A DNA stretch of 64,000 nt from Kosakonia oryzae (GCF_001658025.2 NZ_CP014007.2:1426001-1490000); one strand, 5' to 3'. Shown: positions 27,943-38,946, counted from the first letter of the stretch. The notes: generated by a model not told the origin, from the sequence alone. A program made the numbers and translations.

Positions 27943-28356
27943 TTAATCCACCCGGCGCACCATTAAATAGAGTGCGGGTTCGTTGGCCATATCCTGTAAG
28001 TGTTGTAATAGCTGGCGGCTCCAGCCGCGCCACGGTTCCTCCGCCGTTTTGGCCAGCCGCGCGAAATCGGGTGCCAGCAGATTGACATGGCTGGCGTCGA
28101 TAACAATTTCGCCGAAAGTGAGCAGCCCCTGCATTTTGCGCCGCGCATCGGCGTCTTCCATCAGCGGCAGCCACTGTTGATAGGCGTCCAGCGGGCAGGC
28201 CAGCGCGACGTTGAGGCAATCGATCACCCCAACGTGATGACCAATAGCCAGCGAGTAGTACATCACCTGGCGGCTTTTCTCCTCCAGTTCAACGCTGTCA
28301 TCGACAAACTTTTGCCGCAGCGTCCAGAACATCACCTGCGCCGTTTGCTCAGACAT
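27943..28356 (-). CDS. hyfJ: Hydrogenase-4 component J
   Basis: A 137-residue HycH/HyfJ-family protein ([17 protein letters not shown]...), the length of E. coli HyfJ. The central [19 protein letters not shown] and the C-terminal [10 protein letters not shown] are family signatures. HycH, its homologue in hydrogenase-3, is needed for maturation of the large subunit, so an assembly role is inferred. The ATG at 28356 overlaps the hyfI stop by 8 bp; the six extra codons upstream do not match the family. Last structural gene before hyfR. Confidence 0.92.
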   Translation of the reverse strand: MSEQTAQVMFWTLRQKFVDDSVELEEKSRQVMYYSLAIGHHVGVIDCLNVALACPLDAYQQWLPLMEDADARRKMQGLLTFGEIVIDASHVNLLAPDFARLAKTAEEPWRGWSRQLLQHLQDMANEPALYLMVRRVD

Positions 28357-29125
28357 GGTGGCGCTCCAGCTCACGCATTAATTGCTGCACGATCACTGTC
28401 AGCCGGGGATCCGCCGCCTGTTGCAGCCAGGCATTCACCCGTGATGCGCGCTGGCCGATCTCGCCTTCGCTCAGCAACGCAAAAAGATGATCGACGATTT
28501 CGCGCCCCTGGCGATAACCCGCCAGTTGCCGCGCCTGGCGCTCAAGGGCCACGCGCAGCGCCAGCGGCAGGGCAGGCCAGTTGACGCTGGCCGTTTCGTC
28601 AGGTGTCTGGATATGGTCAACCGCGTGCAGTTTCTGCTCCAGCAGGCCTAGCGCTACCGCGAAACCATGAATGGTGGCCGCTGGTGTCGGCGGGCAGCCG
28701 GGGATCCAGACATCAATTGGCACGATGGTGTCGCTGCCGCCCCACACGCAGTACAGATCGTGGAAAATCCCGCCGCCGACGCCGCAAGCGCCGTAGGAGA
28801 TAGCAATTTTATGATCGGGCGCGGCATCCCAGGCGCGTAAGGCGGGCATGCGCATCGCGCGGGTCACCGCGCCGGTAAACAGCAAGATGTCGGCGTGGCG
28901 CGGCGAAGCCACCACTTTGATGCCAAAGCGCTCGGCGTCGAACAGCGGCGTAATGGCGGCGAAAATCTCGATTTCACAGCCGTTGCAGCCGCCGCAATCC
29001 ACACGGTAAACATAGGCGGAACGCTGGATATCGCGCAGTAGAAGCTGTTTGATTTTTTGCGCTGACTCATCAAGCTGCACCGGCTGGCTGACATGCTGCG
29101 ACAGTATCTTCAGGTCGGAACTCAT
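28349..29125 (-). CDS. hyfI: Hydrogenase-4 small subunit
   Basis: NuoB-like Fe-S small subunit that passes electrons from the NiFe centre, 258 residues. Cluster ligands are visible in [20 protein letters not shown] and IPGCPPTP, the pattern of the proximal [4Fe-4S] cluster of group 4 hydrogenases. Translation is coupled at both ends: its ATG overlaps the hyfH stop by 4 bp and its own stop overlaps hyfJ by 8 bp. Lacks a Tat signal, as expected for the cytoplasm-facing complex. Confidence 0.95.
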   Translation of the reverse strand: MSSDLKILSQHVSQPVQLDESAQKIKQLLLRDIQRSAYVYRVDCGGCNGCEIEIFAAITPLFDAERFGIKVVASPRHADILLFTGAVTRAMRMPALRAWDAAPDHKIAISYGACGVGGGIFHDLYCVWGGSDTIVPIDVWIPGCPPTPAATIHGFAVALGLLEQKLHAVDHIQTPDETASVNWPALPLALRVALERQARQLAGYRQGREIVDHLFALLSEGEIGQRASRVNAWLQQAADPRLTVIVQQLMRELERHHV

Positions 29126-29670
29126 GCTTGCTCCTCAAGATAGTAATGAATGTTGGTGCTGTTGTGGTGTTCCAGCGCGGCGCGACGCCGACAGGCCGGG
29201 CAGATGCATGCTTGCGCACGCAGGGAATCGGCCAGTTGCGGGTTGTTCTGGCTGAGTGTCAGCAGTTCAACCGCCAGCGCGACCGATTTTTCCGGCGCGA
29301 AAGGCACGCCGCATTCGGTGCAGTGCTGCAAACGAAATGTCGCGCGCACATACAAATCGGCTTTGCGGGTGACCGCCAGTTCAAACTCTTCTGACAAATG
29401 GATCGCCCGCGTCGGGCACACCTCTTCGCAACGGCCGCAGTAAATGCAGCGGCCAATAAACAACTGCCAGACGCGGCGGTTTTCCTCTGGCGTGGTTTCC
29501 ATGGTCAGCGCATTTGCCGGGCAGGCGGTGGTGCAGGCGCCGCAGGCAATGCATTGCAACGGATCCAGTTCGGGTTTACCGCGAAAACCGGGGCACACCT
29601 CCAGCGGTGCAAACGGGTATTTCACCGTGGGTTCGCCCGCCCTGAGAATGGTCTTCAACAATTTCAGCAT
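29122..29670 (-). CDS. hyfH: Hydrogenase-4 ferredoxin-like subunit H
   Basis: NuoI/HycF-like electron carrier, 182 residues, with two [4Fe-4S] motifs, [16 protein letters not shown] at ~41-56 and [12 protein letters not shown] at ~75-86. An additional CTEC/CPAC set near residues 117-161 resembles a rubredoxin-like site. It links HyfG/HyfI to HyfA. Overlaps hyfI by 4 bp and lies 11 bp after hyfG. Confidence 0.95.
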   Translation of the reverse strand: MLKLLKTILRAGEPTVKYPFAPLEVCPGFRGKPELDPLQCIACGACTTACPANALTMETTPEENRRVWQLFIGRCIYCGRCEEVCPTRAIHLSEEFELAVTRKADLYVRATFRLQHCTECGVPFAPEKSVALAVELLTLSQNNPQLADSLRAQACICPACRRRAALEHHNSTNIHYYLEEQA

Positions 29671-29681
29671 CGTTTCTTTCC

Positions 29682-31415
29682 TTACTTCAGCGGCGAGTGG
29701 CGACGTTCAATGCCGTAACGTTCGATCTCTTTATAGGGCACGGTCGTCGATTTACGTTTACGCACGTCAACCAGCGTGACGCGGTCCGTGCACGAGTAGC
29801 AGGGATCGAGGCTGCCGATAATTAGCGGCGCGTCGGAAACGGTGTTGCCGCGCAGCATATAGCGCAGCACCGGCCAGTTGGCGTAGGTGGCCGCACGGCA
29901 GCGCCAGCGGTAGAGCTTCTGGTTGTCGCCGAGCATGCTCCAGTGCACATCTTCCCCGCGCGGCGCTTCAACATAACCGAGGGCGAATTTATGCGGCTGG
30001 TAGCTGAAGCCCTCGGTCAGCAGCGGCGTATCCGGCAGGTTATCGAGGCCAAACTCAATCATCGCCAGCGAATCAAACACCTCTTTTACCCGCACCATCA
30101 CGCGCGAGAAGACATCGCCATCCGGCCAGGTGAACAGGGTTTTCGGCAGGCTGCCGTAGTCGGCGTAAGGGTGATCGAAGCGCAGATCGCGGGCGAAACC
30201 GCTACCGCGAATTAGCGGCCCCACCGGGCTGAAATCCCGCGCGACCTGGCGGTCAAGAATGCCGACGCCCTGGGTGCGCTGTGCCATGTTCGGCGTCGAG
30301 AGCAGCATATCCACCAGTTGTGTCACTTCGGCGCGCATCTCTTTCACCAGTTGGATGGTCTTCACGCGTTGCTCTTTCAGAATGTCGCGGCGAATACCGC
30401 CAATCAGGTTCAGACCGTAGGTTTTGCGCGAGCCGGTCAGCAGCTCCGCCATGGTCATCGACTTCTCGCGGATGCGGAAAAACTGCATAAACCCGGTGTC
30501 GAAACCGACAAAGTGGCTGGAAAGACCAATGTTAAGCAGGTGGCTGTGCAGCCGCTCCACTTCCAGTAACACCGAGCGGATGGTGTGCGCACGCTGCGGC
30601 ACCACAATGCCCAGCGCGTTTTCCACCGAGGTGGTGTAGGCGACGCTGTGGGCAAAACCGCAAATACCGCAAACCCGATCCGAAAGGAACGTCACTTCGT
30701 TATAGCCCATGCGGGTTTCCGCCAGTTTCTCCATGCCGCGATGCACATAGAACAGACGGTAATCGGCATCGACAATCCGCTCACCATCGACAAACAGACG
30801 GAAGTGGCCTGGTTCGTCAGAAGTGATATGCAGCGGGCCAATTGGTACGATGCGCGCAGAATTGCCGCCATCATTGATAAAGGTGTAATTTTCCGTGTCG
30901 CTGGTCGGTTCCGGGCGCAGGCGATAATCCATGGTGTCTTTGCGCAGCGGATGCAGATCGTCCGGCCAGTCGTCCGGTAAGACCAGCCGACGTTGATCCG
31001 GCAGGCCGACCGGGATCAGCCCGTACATATCGCGGATCTCACGTTCGCCCCACACGGCAGCGGGCACGCGCGGCGTCACCGACGGGAATTCCCGCGTATT
31101 GGCATCAACCAGCGCCTTCACCACGATCCAGCACTTTTCCGCCCCTTCCATCGACAGCGCGTAATAGACCGCATAATGGCCGTTCAGGCTGCGTTCGTCG
31201 TTGCCAAACAGTACCGGCAACCAGCCATCATGCTGGTAATAGAGATAGTGAACAATCTCCGGCAACAGGTTGATTTTCACCGTAATGGTGACTTGTTCGA
31301 AGGTCTGGCGTTCCTCTTCCAGCACCGCGCCGGGAAACTGCATTTTCAACGCCGCAAGGCAGGCATTGCCGCGCGGCTGCTGGTGGTTCACGCTTGCTAA
31401 ATAACTCACTTTCAC
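29682..31415 (-). CDS. hyfG: Hydrogenase-4 large (NiFe) subunit
   Basis: Catalytic subunit where protons are reduced to H2, 577 residues. The N-terminal ~170 residues are NuoC-like ([30 protein letters not shown]) and are fused to a NuoD-like domain. The four nickel-binding Cys lie in [11 protein letters not shown] at ~248-258 and [10 protein letters not shown] near the C terminus. The residues after the second pair would be cleaved during maturation, as in HycE. Its ATG overlaps the hyfF stop by 4 bp. No dedicated maturation protease gene is in the window. Confidence 0.96.
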   Translation of the reverse strand: MKVSYLASVNHQQPRGNACLAALKMQFPGAVLEEERQTFEQVTITVKINLLPEIVHYLYYQHDGWLPVLFGNDERSLNGHYAVYYALSMEGAEKCWIVVKALVDANTREFPSVTPRVPAAVWGEREIRDMYGLIPVGLPDQRRLVLPDDWPDDLHPLRKDTMDYRLRPEPTSDTENYTFINDGGNSARIVPIGPLHITSDEPGHFRLFVDGERIVDADYRLFYVHRGMEKLAETRMGYNEVTFLSDRVCGICGFAHSVAYTTSVENALGIVVPQRAHTIRSVLLEVERLHSHLLNIGLSSHFVGFDTGFMQFFRIREKSMTMAELLTGSRKTYGLNLIGGIRRDILKEQRVKTIQLVKEMRAEVTQLVDMLLSTPNMAQRTQGVGILDRQVARDFSPVGPLIRGSGFARDLRFDHPYADYGSLPKTLFTWPDGDVFSRVMVRVKEVFDSLAMIEFGLDNLPDTPLLTEGFSYQPHKFALGYVEAPRGEDVHWSMLGDNQKLYRWRCRAATYANWPVLRYMLRGNTVSDAPLIIGSLDPCYSCTDRVTLVDVRKRKSTTVPYKEIERYGIERRHSPLK

Positions 31416-32995
31416 TCTCCCTGGACGTGCGATGGTGTTGCCGATGTGGCGGTAGTCTCAAACGTGGCCCACAGCCAGCTCAGCCGGGTGGGGCGCTCAT
31501 CGTCGCCGGACAGTACGATGCTTGAGGCACCGGCCAGCAAACGGCTGACCGGCTGTGGAATATGGGTGCCCATCACCAGCATCATCACCAGTAACAGCAC
31601 CATCGGAACGGTGGTCAGCCAGCCCAGTTCACCGCTGGCAACCTGTTGCGGCGGCGTGGCGAACAGCACTTTGGCGACCATGCGCACCAGCCCGCCAAGC
31701 ACCAGCGTCAGCAGCAACAGCAGTACCAGCGTTACCACCAGGTGCTCAGCCGCCAGCCCGGCGGTGACGGTCATAAATTCACTGAGGAAGATGTTGAATG
31801 GCGGCATACCGCCGAGCGCCAGCGCACCGCCACCAAGCAGCACGGCGGTCAGCGGCATCACTTTCAACATGCCGCACACCACATCCAGATTGCGGGTACC
31901 GTACTTCAGCAACACATTGCCGGAACCGCAGAACAGCAGCGTTTTGGCGAGGCTGTGATTGAGGGTATGCAGCAGCGCGGCGAAGATGCCGAGCGGCCCG
32001 CCGATACCGAGCGCCACTGCCACCAGCCCCATATTTTCCACGCTGGAGTAGGCCAGCAGGCGTTTCATATCCTGCTGAACCAGAATGAAGAAGCCGGCAA
32101 CGCCAACCGACAGCATGCCGAACACCAGCAGGAGCGTATTCGGGAAGCTGTCGCCAATGGCGTGACAAATAATGATGTAGTAACGAATCAGCACCAGCAG
32201 CGCGCAGTTGAGCAGCACCGCCGAGAGCAGGGCGCTCACCGGGCTGGGCGCTTCACTGTGCGCATCCGGCAGCCAGGCGTGCATCGGGAAGAGGCCGGTT
32301 TTCGTGCCAAAACCGATCAGCACAAAGACAAATGCCAGCACCATTAATGTCGGGTCGAGTTTGCTGCTCTCTTTCAGCACTTCCGTCCAGAAAATGGCGT
32401 GATCCGGCTCGGCCATAAAGCTGGCGGCATTGGCGTACACCAGCACGGTGCCGAACAGACCAAACGCCACACCAACGGTACAGATGATGATGTATTTCCA
32501 CGCCGCTTCCAGCGAGGAGCGCTGGCCGTAAATACCCACCAGAAATGCTGAACTGAGGGTGGTGGCTTCAATTGCTGCCCACATCACAATCAGGTTGTTG
32601 CTGGTCACAACCAGTAACATGGTGAACAGGAACAGATGAAAGAAACCGTAGTAGTAACAGAGCGTGGATACGCTGATCTCGCCGTGATCAACTTCATGGC
32701 GCATATAGCCAATCGAATACAGCCCGGTGAGAAAACCGATAATTCCCAGCAGCGACAAAAATAGACCGCTCAAACTATCAATGTGCAGCCAGCGGTGCGC
32801 GCCGAAGATTTCCCCTTCCTGCACGGCTTCTGCCACCGTCCACAAAGCGACAATCAGTAACAGCGTAATGCCCAGTGAGTGCACCACCGTGACCATCGTC
32901 CGCGCCGCATTCCCGCTCAACCGGCAGGCAAAACAGAGCGCAGAGACAACCAGCGGCGTCAACAGCAACAGCGTGAACATCAATGCATGACTCAT
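31412..32995 (-). CDS. hyfF: Hydrogenase-4 membrane subunit F
   Basis: NuoM/MrpD-like antiporter-type subunit, 527 residues with about 14 membrane helices. The conserved antiporter segments [28 protein letters not shown] and [18 protein letters not shown] are present, with the key Glu ([12 protein letters not shown]) and Lys. It may couple H2 production to proton translocation. This subunit type is present in hydrogenase-4 but not in E. coli hydrogenase-3. It overlaps hyfG by 4 bp and follows hyfE by 4 bp. Confidence 0.95.
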   Translation of the reverse strand: MSHALMFTLLLLTPLVVSALCFACRLSGNAARTMVTVVHSLGITLLLIVALWTVAEAVQEGEIFGAHRWLHIDSLSGLFLSLLGIIGFLTGLYSIGYMRHEVDHGEISVSTLCYYYGFFHLFLFTMLLVVTSNNLIVMWAAIEATTLSSAFLVGIYGQRSSLEAAWKYIIICTVGVAFGLFGTVLVYANAASFMAEPDHAIFWTEVLKESSKLDPTLMVLAFVFVLIGFGTKTGLFPMHAWLPDAHSEAPSPVSALLSAVLLNCALLVLIRYYIIICHAIGDSFPNTLLLVFGMLSVGVAGFFILVQQDMKRLLAYSSVENMGLVAVALGIGGPLGIFAALLHTLNHSLAKTLLFCGSGNVLLKYGTRNLDVVCGMLKVMPLTAVLLGGGALALGGMPPFNIFLSEFMTVTAGLAAEHLVVTLVLLLLLTLVLGGLVRMVAKVLFATPPQQVASGELGWLTTVPMVLLLVMMLVMGTHIPQPVSRLLAGASSIVLSGDDERPTRLSWLWATFETTATSATPSHVQGE

Positions 32996-32999
32996 GGTA

Positions 33000-33650
33000 T
33001 TACCCCTTCAGCGCCGTGAGGTTGTTAACATCCAGCGTGCCGTGGGTGCGCCAGATTTTCCTTGCCAGCAGCGCCATCACAATCACGGCGAAAATGGCAT
33101 CCGTCGCGATACCGATCTCAACCAGTTCCGGCGCGCGCCAGGCGAGCAGCGCCAGCACCAGGTGCGAGCCGTTTTCCATCAGGCAGTAGCCGAACACCTG
33201 GCGCAAAATGTTGCGCTGGCTGATGATGCACAACAGACCTAACAGGAAGTGGCCGAGGGCGACGGCGAGCGCTGGTTTAAGCTGGGCGACCATCGGCAGT
33301 TGTACCGGACGGACGACAAACCAGCACAGCAGCACAATGGCGGCAGCCATCAGCACCAGCGTCGCCGGGCCAAACAGCCGTTCCCCTGCGCCATCCGGCG
33401 CCATCTTGCGAAACGCATAACCCATAATCAGCGGCACCAGCAGCACCTTGGTGAAGAAGGCGCTGAACGACCACATCAGCAGTTGTTCCGCATCCAGCAA
33501 CTGCGACAGCGTGAAAAAGATGGAGACCAGCACCAGTGATTGCAGGGCATACAACCAGCAGGAGACGGAGTAGCGTCTGGCGCAGGTGACCAGCAGCGAG
33601 GTGAACATCATCAGCCCCGCCAGATTGTTAACAAGCAAAGTTCCCGTCAT
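33000..33650 (-). CDS. hyfE: Hydrogenase-4 membrane subunit E
   Basis: Small membrane subunit of 216 residues ([20 protein letters not shown]...), the E. coli HyfE length, with seven or so hydrophobic helices. The C-terminal region [27 protein letters not shown] resembles NuoK. ATG 33650 is chosen because the eight upstream codons do not match the family. It sits between hyfD (11 bp) and hyfF (4 bp). Confidence 0.94.
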   Translation of the reverse strand: MTGTLLVNNLAGLMMFTSLLVTCARRYSVSCWLYALQSLVLVSIFFTLSQLLDAEQLLMWSFSAFFTKVLLVPLIMGYAFRKMAPDGAGERLFGPATLVLMAAAIVLLCWFVVRPVQLPMVAQLKPALAVALGHFLLGLLCIISQRNILRQVFGYCLMENGSHLVLALLAWRAPELVEIGIATDAIFAVIVMALLARKIWRTHGTLDVNNLTALKG

Positions 33651-33661
33651 CATCGACTCCC

Positions 33662-35101
33662 TTATCCAAGCCACGCCGCAGCAATCACGCTAGAGCACAG
33701 CGACATCACAATCAGAATGACCAGCACCAGTTTCATTGCCCACGGCAACGGTGCGGCCTGTGCCACCTCTTCACTCGCTTCGCCCGGTACGACGCGGCCA
33801 AACCAGTAGATAAACCAGCCGAAGCTGGCGACCGATTCCACCAGCGCCAGCACCATCACCGGCAGCAGGATCGGGTAGCTATTCGACAGCGCGAACCCGG
33901 CGGCAAAGAGGGGAAATTTGCTGAAGAAGCCGTTAAACGGCGGAACGCCAGTGATGGCCAGCGCGGCAACGCAAAAGCCGATGCCCGCCAGCGGCAGCGT
34001 GCGCATCACCCCACGCAAGCGCGGCAACAGGCGCGTGCCGCAGCTATAGCTCAGTGCGCCAGCAACGAGGAAGAACAGGCTCTTGGCGAACGCGTGGTTG
34101 AAGATGTAAACAATCCCCGCTTTGAAGGCCAGCGGCGAACCGAAGGTGGAGAGCGACAGCGCGAGGAAGATCCACGCCAGTTGCGAAATGGTTGACCACG
34201 CCAGCAGCCGCTTCATATCTTTTTGCGGCAGGTACATCAAAAAGCCGTAGACCATCGTTATCGTCGCCATCGTCACGCCGACCCAGCCGATGACATGCGG
34301 TATCTGGCCGCCTTCGGCGATGGCGCGGGCGAAAATATAGACGCCGACTTTCACCATTGACGCGGCATGTAAGTAAGCGCTCACCGGGGTTGGCGCTTCC
34401 ATCGCATCCGGCAGCCAGGCTTGTAACGGCAACTGGGCTGATTTCCCCCAGGCGGCAAACAGAATGCCGCCATACACCAGCAAGGTTGGCGTGCCCTGCA
34501 ACTGGCTGATGGCGCTCAGGGCAAAGGTGCCGGTGTTGAGGAACAGCGTGGCGGCGGCCAGATATAATCCCAGCGAACCAACATGGGTGATCAGCAGCGC
34601 TTTCATGGCCGCGCGCTGTGATTTTTCGCTCTGGTAATAGCTGATCAGCGCCCAGGAACAGCCACCGGTAATTTCGAAAAACAGCAGTTGTCCCAGCAAC
34701 GTCGAAGAGAGCACCAGCCCGGACATCGCGCCGATAAAAATCAGCAAAAAGGCGTAGTAGCGGTTGCTGCCATCGTGCGGATGTTCGCGGTTACCGCGCG
34801 TCAGATAGCCGGTTGAGTAGAGCGCTACCAACAGGCCGAGGAACACCACCACAAACAGGATCAGTGTGCTGACGCGATCGACCGTGAGGCCAAACAGTGC
34901 TATCTGGCCTGCCGCCAGCAGCGGAATATCCACCGCTTCGCGCCCGGCACTATAGAAACTGAGCGCCAGCGACAGCGTCGCCGCCGTCGCCAGCAGGGCA
35001 AACAGCGTGGCGAGCTGCGGGGCGGTTCGCCGGGGAGCCAGTGAGACGATCAGCGCGCCGATAAAGGGCAGCAGCAGCGTCGTCAAAGCAAGAGTTTCCA
35101 T
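33662..35101 (-). CDS. hyfD: Hydrogenase-4 membrane subunit D
   Basis: NuoL/NuoN-like antiporter-type subunit, 479 residues as in E. coli. About 13 membrane helices, with the Lys/Glu channel segments LFFEITGGCSWALISYYQ, SAQLPLQAWLPDAMEAPTPVSAYLHAA and LPQKDMKRLLAWSTISQL. A second putative proton-pumping module of the complex. Sixteen bp separate it from hyfC. Confidence 0.95.
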   Translation of the reverse strand: METLALTTLLLPFIGALIVSLAPRRTAPQLATLFALLATAATLSLALSFYSAGREAVDIPLLAAGQIALFGLTVDRVSTLILFVVVFLGLLVALYSTGYLTRGNREHPHDGSNRYYAFLLIFIGAMSGLVLSSTLLGQLLFFEITGGCSWALISYYQSEKSQRAAMKALLITHVGSLGLYLAAATLFLNTGTFALSAISQLQGTPTLLVYGGILFAAWGKSAQLPLQAWLPDAMEAPTPVSAYLHAASMVKVGVYIFARAIAEGGQIPHVIGWVGVTMATITMVYGFLMYLPQKDMKRLLAWSTISQLAWIFLALSLSTFGSPLAFKAGIVYIFNHAFAKSLFFLVAGALSYSCGTRLLPRLRGVMRTLPLAGIGFCVAALAITGVPPFNGFFSKFPLFAAGFALSNSYPILLPVMVLALVESVASFGWFIYWFGRVVPGEASEEVAQAAPLPWAMKLVLVILIVMSLCSSVIAAAWLG

Positions 35102-35117
35102 CGTTTTCCTGTGCTCC

Positions 35118-36065
35118 TTACAGACCGGTTAACCAGAGAACATACGACAGCGCAGCCAGACTGAAGCCGAGCCAGGTAAGGTGATGCGTCAGCAAAAAGC
35201 GTCCGCGCGCCAGCGAGTTCTCCACCAGCGACGCCAGAACGAACACCACCAGCAATTTGATAAGCGTGATAACCAGCGACAGCACTATCGCGCCGATGCT
35301 CAGACTGGCGGCATTGCCGAAGGGGAAAAACAGCGCCAGAAACAGCGCGGCCATTACGACCTGTTTCAGCCCGATGCCCCATTTCACCAGCGCCAGACCC
35401 GCACCGGAGTATTCGGTCAGCGGCCCTTCCTGCAACTCCTGTTCGGCTTCTGCGACATCGAAGGGGATTTTGCCCATCTCAATAAAGCAGGCGAACCCGC
35501 AGGCGAGTAATGCCAACAGCGTGGCGACCGGCGAGATCCAGCCTGATGCCAGCGTGTTGCTGATGGCGCTGATATTGGTGGAACCGGCCAGCAGCGCCAG
35601 CACCAACAGCGAAAGGATCAACATCGGCTCCACCAGGATGCCCAGCGTCAGTTCGCGGCTGGCACCGAGGCCGGAGAAGGGGCTACCGGTATCAAGGCCG
35701 GAAAGGGCAAAGAAAAAGCGGAACAGCGCAAAAAGATAAATCAGGGTGATCAGATCGCCTGCGCCAGCGAAGGGCGAGGTGCGGATAAACAGCGGTAATG
35801 TCATCGCTACCAGCAACATACTGCTGAGCAGCACCCACGGCATCACGCGGAACATCAACCCGGAAGAGGCGGGTGCCACTGCCTGGCGTTTCAAAAGTTT
35901 TTGCAGGTCGCGGTAATCCTGCCAGATCCCCGGCCCGCGCCTTGAGTGCATACGGGCGCGGATCTGGCGCGAAATACCGGTAAACAGCGGCGTCAGCGCC
36001 AGTAACAGGGCAGCCTGGCACAGCGCAAACACCCCCAGTGACCATGCAGAAGTCTGTTCTAACAT
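35118..36065 (-). CDS. hyfC: Hydrogenase-4 membrane subunit C
   Basis: NuoH/HycD-like membrane anchor subunit of 315 residues, equal to E. coli HyfC. Typical elements: RRGPGIWQDYRDLQKLLKRQ and the acidic loop FIEMGKIPFDVAEAEQELQEGPLTEYSG, which links the hydrogenase arm to the membrane arm. I chose ATG 36065 because GGAGG is 8 bp upstream; an ATG two codons earlier lies too close to that site, and 36089 is within hyfB. Confidence 0.94.
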   Translation of the reverse strand: MLEQTSAWSLGVFALCQAALLLALTPLFTGISRQIRARMHSRRGPGIWQDYRDLQKLLKRQAVAPASSGLMFRVMPWVLLSSMLLVAMTLPLFIRTSPFAGAGDLITLIYLFALFRFFFALSGLDTGSPFSGLGASRELTLGILVEPMLILSLLVLALLAGSTNISAISNTLASGWISPVATLLALLACGFACFIEMGKIPFDVAEAEQELQEGPLTEYSGAGLALVKWGIGLKQVVMAALFLALFFPFGNAASLSIGAIVLSLVITLIKLLVVFVLASLVENSLARGRFLLTHHLTWLGFSLAALSYVLWLTGL

Positions 36066-36078
36066 CGTCATTCCCTCC

Positions 36079-38100
36079 TCACAGCGCAATCGTCAGCAGC
36101 AGGATCACCAGCGCGGCAATCATATACAGGCAATAGAGACGGAAATCCCCGCTTTGCAGGTACTGCACCAGACGGGCAATACGCTGAGTCATGCTGACCA
36201 GCGGGCGGATAATTTTGTCGTCCCAGAAGGGTTCGGTACGGCTGGCTATCTGCGTAATGCCTCCCAGGCTTTGTTGCAGAGGCGTGGTGGGATCGAGCTG
36301 TTTACGCAGGCGATACAGCGGGCCGAACATCACCCGCAGCGGCTGGGTAAAGCTGCCTGCTGAAGGTGCCATGCCTTTCTCCCATGCGTAACCGCAGGCC
36401 CAGGCATCGCCGCTGCGTCGCCAGTTGCCGCGCGTCTGGCGGTTGATGTACCAGAACAGGCCGGGCAGTAGCGGCAGAGCAATCAACAGCAGGAACAGGG
36501 TGGAGGGTGTCAGCATGGCCTGTTGTGCGTCGCCGGGAACCAGCGTTGCGCCCTGAGTGACGGCAAGAGACGTGCTGGCGGTAAGTGAAAGCGCAACCTG
36601 CAACAGGTGCGGCGCGACGACGCTGGCACCGACGCCGCACACAATGCAGAGCAGCGCCAGCGCCAGCATGGCGGCAATCATTGGCCACGGCACTTCCCGC
36701 GCCTGATCGGCTTTTTCACTGCGCGGGTTACCGCAGAAACTAATGCCGTAAACTTTGACGAAGCACATCGCGGCCAGCGCCCCGGTGATCGCCAGCATCA
36801 CTATCGCGACGGGACCGGCGAGGCGCGGAATGATGGCGTCGATGCGCGTCAGGGAGAAGAGCGATTGGTAGGTGTACCACTCGCTGATAAAACCGTTGAG
36901 CGGCGGCATTGCGGAAATGGCGAGGCAGCCCACCAGAAATGCGCCCGCTGTCCACGGCATCCGTTTCGCCAGTGCACCCATTTTTTCCATATCGCGGCTG
37001 TGCAGACGGTAGATAATCGCCCCGGCGCCAAGAAACAGCAGCCCTTTAAACAAGGCATGATTGAGCAGGTGGAACAGCGCGCCCAGCAGGCCGACAGCGG
37101 CAATCACCGGTTGGTGCAGCGCAATCCCCGCCATGCCGACGCCGACGCCCATCAAAATGATGCCGATGTTTTCCACCGTGTGCCACGCCAGCAGGCGTTT
37201 GATGTCGTGCTCGGCCAGCGCATACAGTACGCCGAGCACCGAAGAGACTGCGCCAAAAGCCAGCACCACCACGCCCCACCACAGCGGAATGCCGCTATGA
37301 CCGAGCAGGTCGATGCCGACTTTGATAATGCCGAAGATACCGATTTTCACCATTACGCCGGACATCAGCGCCGAGGCGTGGGACGGTGCAGCCGGGTGAG
37401 CGCGTGGCAACCAACTGTGCAGCGGCAACATCCCGGCTTTGGCACCAAAGCCGAAGAAGGCGAGCAGGAACACCGCCGAAGCGGTACCCGGTGACAGCGA
37501 CAGGGTACGGAAACTGGCGAAATCCAGGCTGCCGCTTTGCCGCCACATCAGGAAGAAGGCGATCATGATCAGCACAGAACCGGCGTGGGCAATAAAGAAG
37601 TAGAGCATCCCGGCGCGGATCGATTCGTCATCCTGGTCGGTGATAACCAAAAACCACGAGGCCAGCGACATCATCTCGAACAGCACAATGAACCAGAAGG
37701 CGTTGTCCATCACCACCAGCCCGACCATCGAGGCGATAAACAGGTTCATAAAGAACCCCATCGCACCCGGCCCTTTACCGAGGTATTCGCGGACATAGGC
37801 CAGCGAATAAAGCCCGCACAGCGTGACCAGCAAGGAAATCACCAGCAGCATAAAGGCACTGAGATTGTCGAGGCGCACCATAAAATGGGCGAAATCAAAC
37901 GGCCCGGCGGCCTGCCAGACGAGCGTTTCGCCGCCGCCAAGTGCGACCAGTGCGCTGGCAATACCTAATAATCCGCCGAGCATTGCCGAGATGCCGGCGA
38001 CGTTGATGGCCAGAATTTGCTGACGGGAGAGCAACAGCGAGGCCACGCCGCCAGCAACGTACAGCACGATTGACCACATCAATAATTGCAGTGCATCCAT
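36079..38100 (-). CDS. hyfB: Hydrogenase-4 membrane subunit B
   Basis: NuoL/HycC-like large antiporter-type subunit, 673 residues. About 16 membrane helices, with FEMMSLASWFLV, KAGMLPLHSWLPRAHPAAPSHASALMSG and LAEHDIKRLLAWHTVENIG carrying the conserved Glu, Lys and His residues, and a C-terminal helix extension. It starts at an ATG that overlaps the hyfA stop (TAATG), so the two are coupled. Confidence 0.95.
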   Translation of the reverse strand: MDALQLLMWSIVLYVAGGVASLLLSRQQILAINVAGISAMLGGLLGIASALVALGGGETLVWQAAGPFDFAHFMVRLDNLSAFMLLVISLLVTLCGLYSLAYVREYLGKGPGAMGFFMNLFIASMVGLVVMDNAFWFIVLFEMMSLASWFLVITDQDDESIRAGMLYFFIAHAGSVLIMIAFFLMWRQSGSLDFASFRTLSLSPGTASAVFLLAFFGFGAKAGMLPLHSWLPRAHPAAPSHASALMSGVMVKIGIFGIIKVGIDLLGHSGIPLWWGVVVLAFGAVSSVLGVLYALAEHDIKRLLAWHTVENIGIILMGVGVGMAGIALHQPVIAAVGLLGALFHLLNHALFKGLLFLGAGAIIYRLHSRDMEKMGALAKRMPWTAGAFLVGCLAISAMPPLNGFISEWYTYQSLFSLTRIDAIIPRLAGPVAIVMLAITGALAAMCFVKVYGISFCGNPRSEKADQAREVPWPMIAAMLALALLCIVCGVGASVVAPHLLQVALSLTASTSLAVTQGATLVPGDAQQAMLTPSTLFLLLIALPLLPGLFWYINRQTRGNWRRSGDAWACGYAWEKGMAPSAGSFTQPLRVMFGPLYRLRKQLDPTTPLQQSLGGITQIASRTEPFWDDKIIRPLVSMTQRIARLVQYLQSGDFRLYCLYMIAALVILLLTIAL

Positions 38101-38720
38101 TAGCGTTGCTCCGACGAAGGGGAAACGGCCGCGAAAGTGATCTCTGTCGAACTCAGAGCGGCCAGCTCTCTGCGGGTTTTTAATTGCTTAAGCATCGCGG
38201 AATCCGTCACCAGATGCAGGGCGTTGGTCGGGCAGGCACGCACGCAGGATGGTCCTTCCGGCAGGAAGTGGCAGAGATCGCATTTCACTGCGATGGTCTG
38301 CACGCCCGCATTCCAGCGCAAAAAAGGGTGGTCGGTGTTCGGGCTGGCGGGCACATCGCGCAGTTGCTCTTCCGGCAAATGATGTTCGTAACGCGCGGGA
38401 ATATTCAGTGGACGGCTGCCGGATGGCGTGATCGCGCCGAATGGGCAGACCAGACCGCACAGCTTGCAGCCGATACACAGAGTTTCATTGAGATAAACCG
38501 CCTCATCCTGGAAGGAGATGGCGTTGACCGGGCACACCTGTTTGCAGGGCGCGTCGTCGCAGTGGCGGCAGAGCACGGGTGCGGTTTTCGTCTGCGTTCG
38601 CACCAGTGTGAGCCTCGGATGCTGTTGTAATCCCTGAAGTTTATGGGCATCCGAACACGCAGCAAGGCAGGTGTTGCATCCTATACACCACTCGGGATCG
38701 GCAATCACAAAGCGGTTCAT
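38100..38720 (-). CDS. hyfA: Hydrogenase-4 polyferredoxin subunit A
   Basis: First gene of the hyf operon, a 206-residue protein with four [4Fe-4S] motifs: CIGCNTCLAACSDAH, CRHCDDAPCKQVCPVNAI, CIGCKLCGLVCPFGAI and CDLCHFLPEGPSCVRACPTNAL. It is homologous to HycB and should carry electrons from formate dehydrogenase H to the hydrogenase. A sigma-54 promoter lies about 45 bp upstream. Confidence 0.95.
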   Translation of the reverse strand: MNRFVIADPEWCIGCNTCLAACSDAHKLQGLQQHPRLTLVRTQTKTAPVLCRHCDDAPCKQVCPVNAISFQDEAVYLNETLCIGCKLCGLVCPFGAITPSGSRPLNIPARYEHHLPEEQLRDVPASPNTDHPFLRWNAGVQTIAVKCDLCHFLPEGPSCVRACPTNALHLVTDSAMLKQLKTRRELAALSSTEITFAAVSPSSEQR

Positions 38721-38764
38721 GACGGCTCCTTGTTAATGAAGGCAAAATTCGTTGAACCTGCCTT

Positions 38765-38780
38765 AGCACAAGGTGTGCCA
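38765..38780 (-). promoter_or_regulatory. Sigma-54 promoter of the hyf operon
   Basis: On the minus strand TGGCAC-ACCTT-GTGCT has the invariant GG and GC elements exactly 10 bases apart, as required at -24/-12 (consensus TGGCAC-N5-TTGCW). It ends 45 bp before the hyfA ATG and fits control by the HyfR/FhlA type activator encoded in the same cluster. Confidence 0.8.
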
Positions 38781-38899
38781 GAATGTTAAATCTTTATATT
38801 TCAGGTGGTTGTGTGTTTTTGCGTGGCCGGGAGCGGACAAAAGTGATGGTCAGCGCTGAGCGAAAAATAATCTGTCGGCACTAGTGTCGAGGCGCGGGG

Positions 38900-38907
38900 A
38901 CGAAATG
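38900..38907. promoter_or_regulatory. Possible FhlA/HyfR half-site upstream of hyfA
   Basis: ACGAAATG (CATTTCGT on the minus strand) is one perfect half of the FhlA upstream activating palindrome, about 120 bp upstream of the sigma-54 promoter. The other half is not conserved, so this is suggestive only. The rest of 38721-38987 holds no gene. Confidence 0.35.
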
Positions 38908-38946
38908 TGATCGACTTCAAATAAGGCGCGAAGAGAGAAGCGAGAA

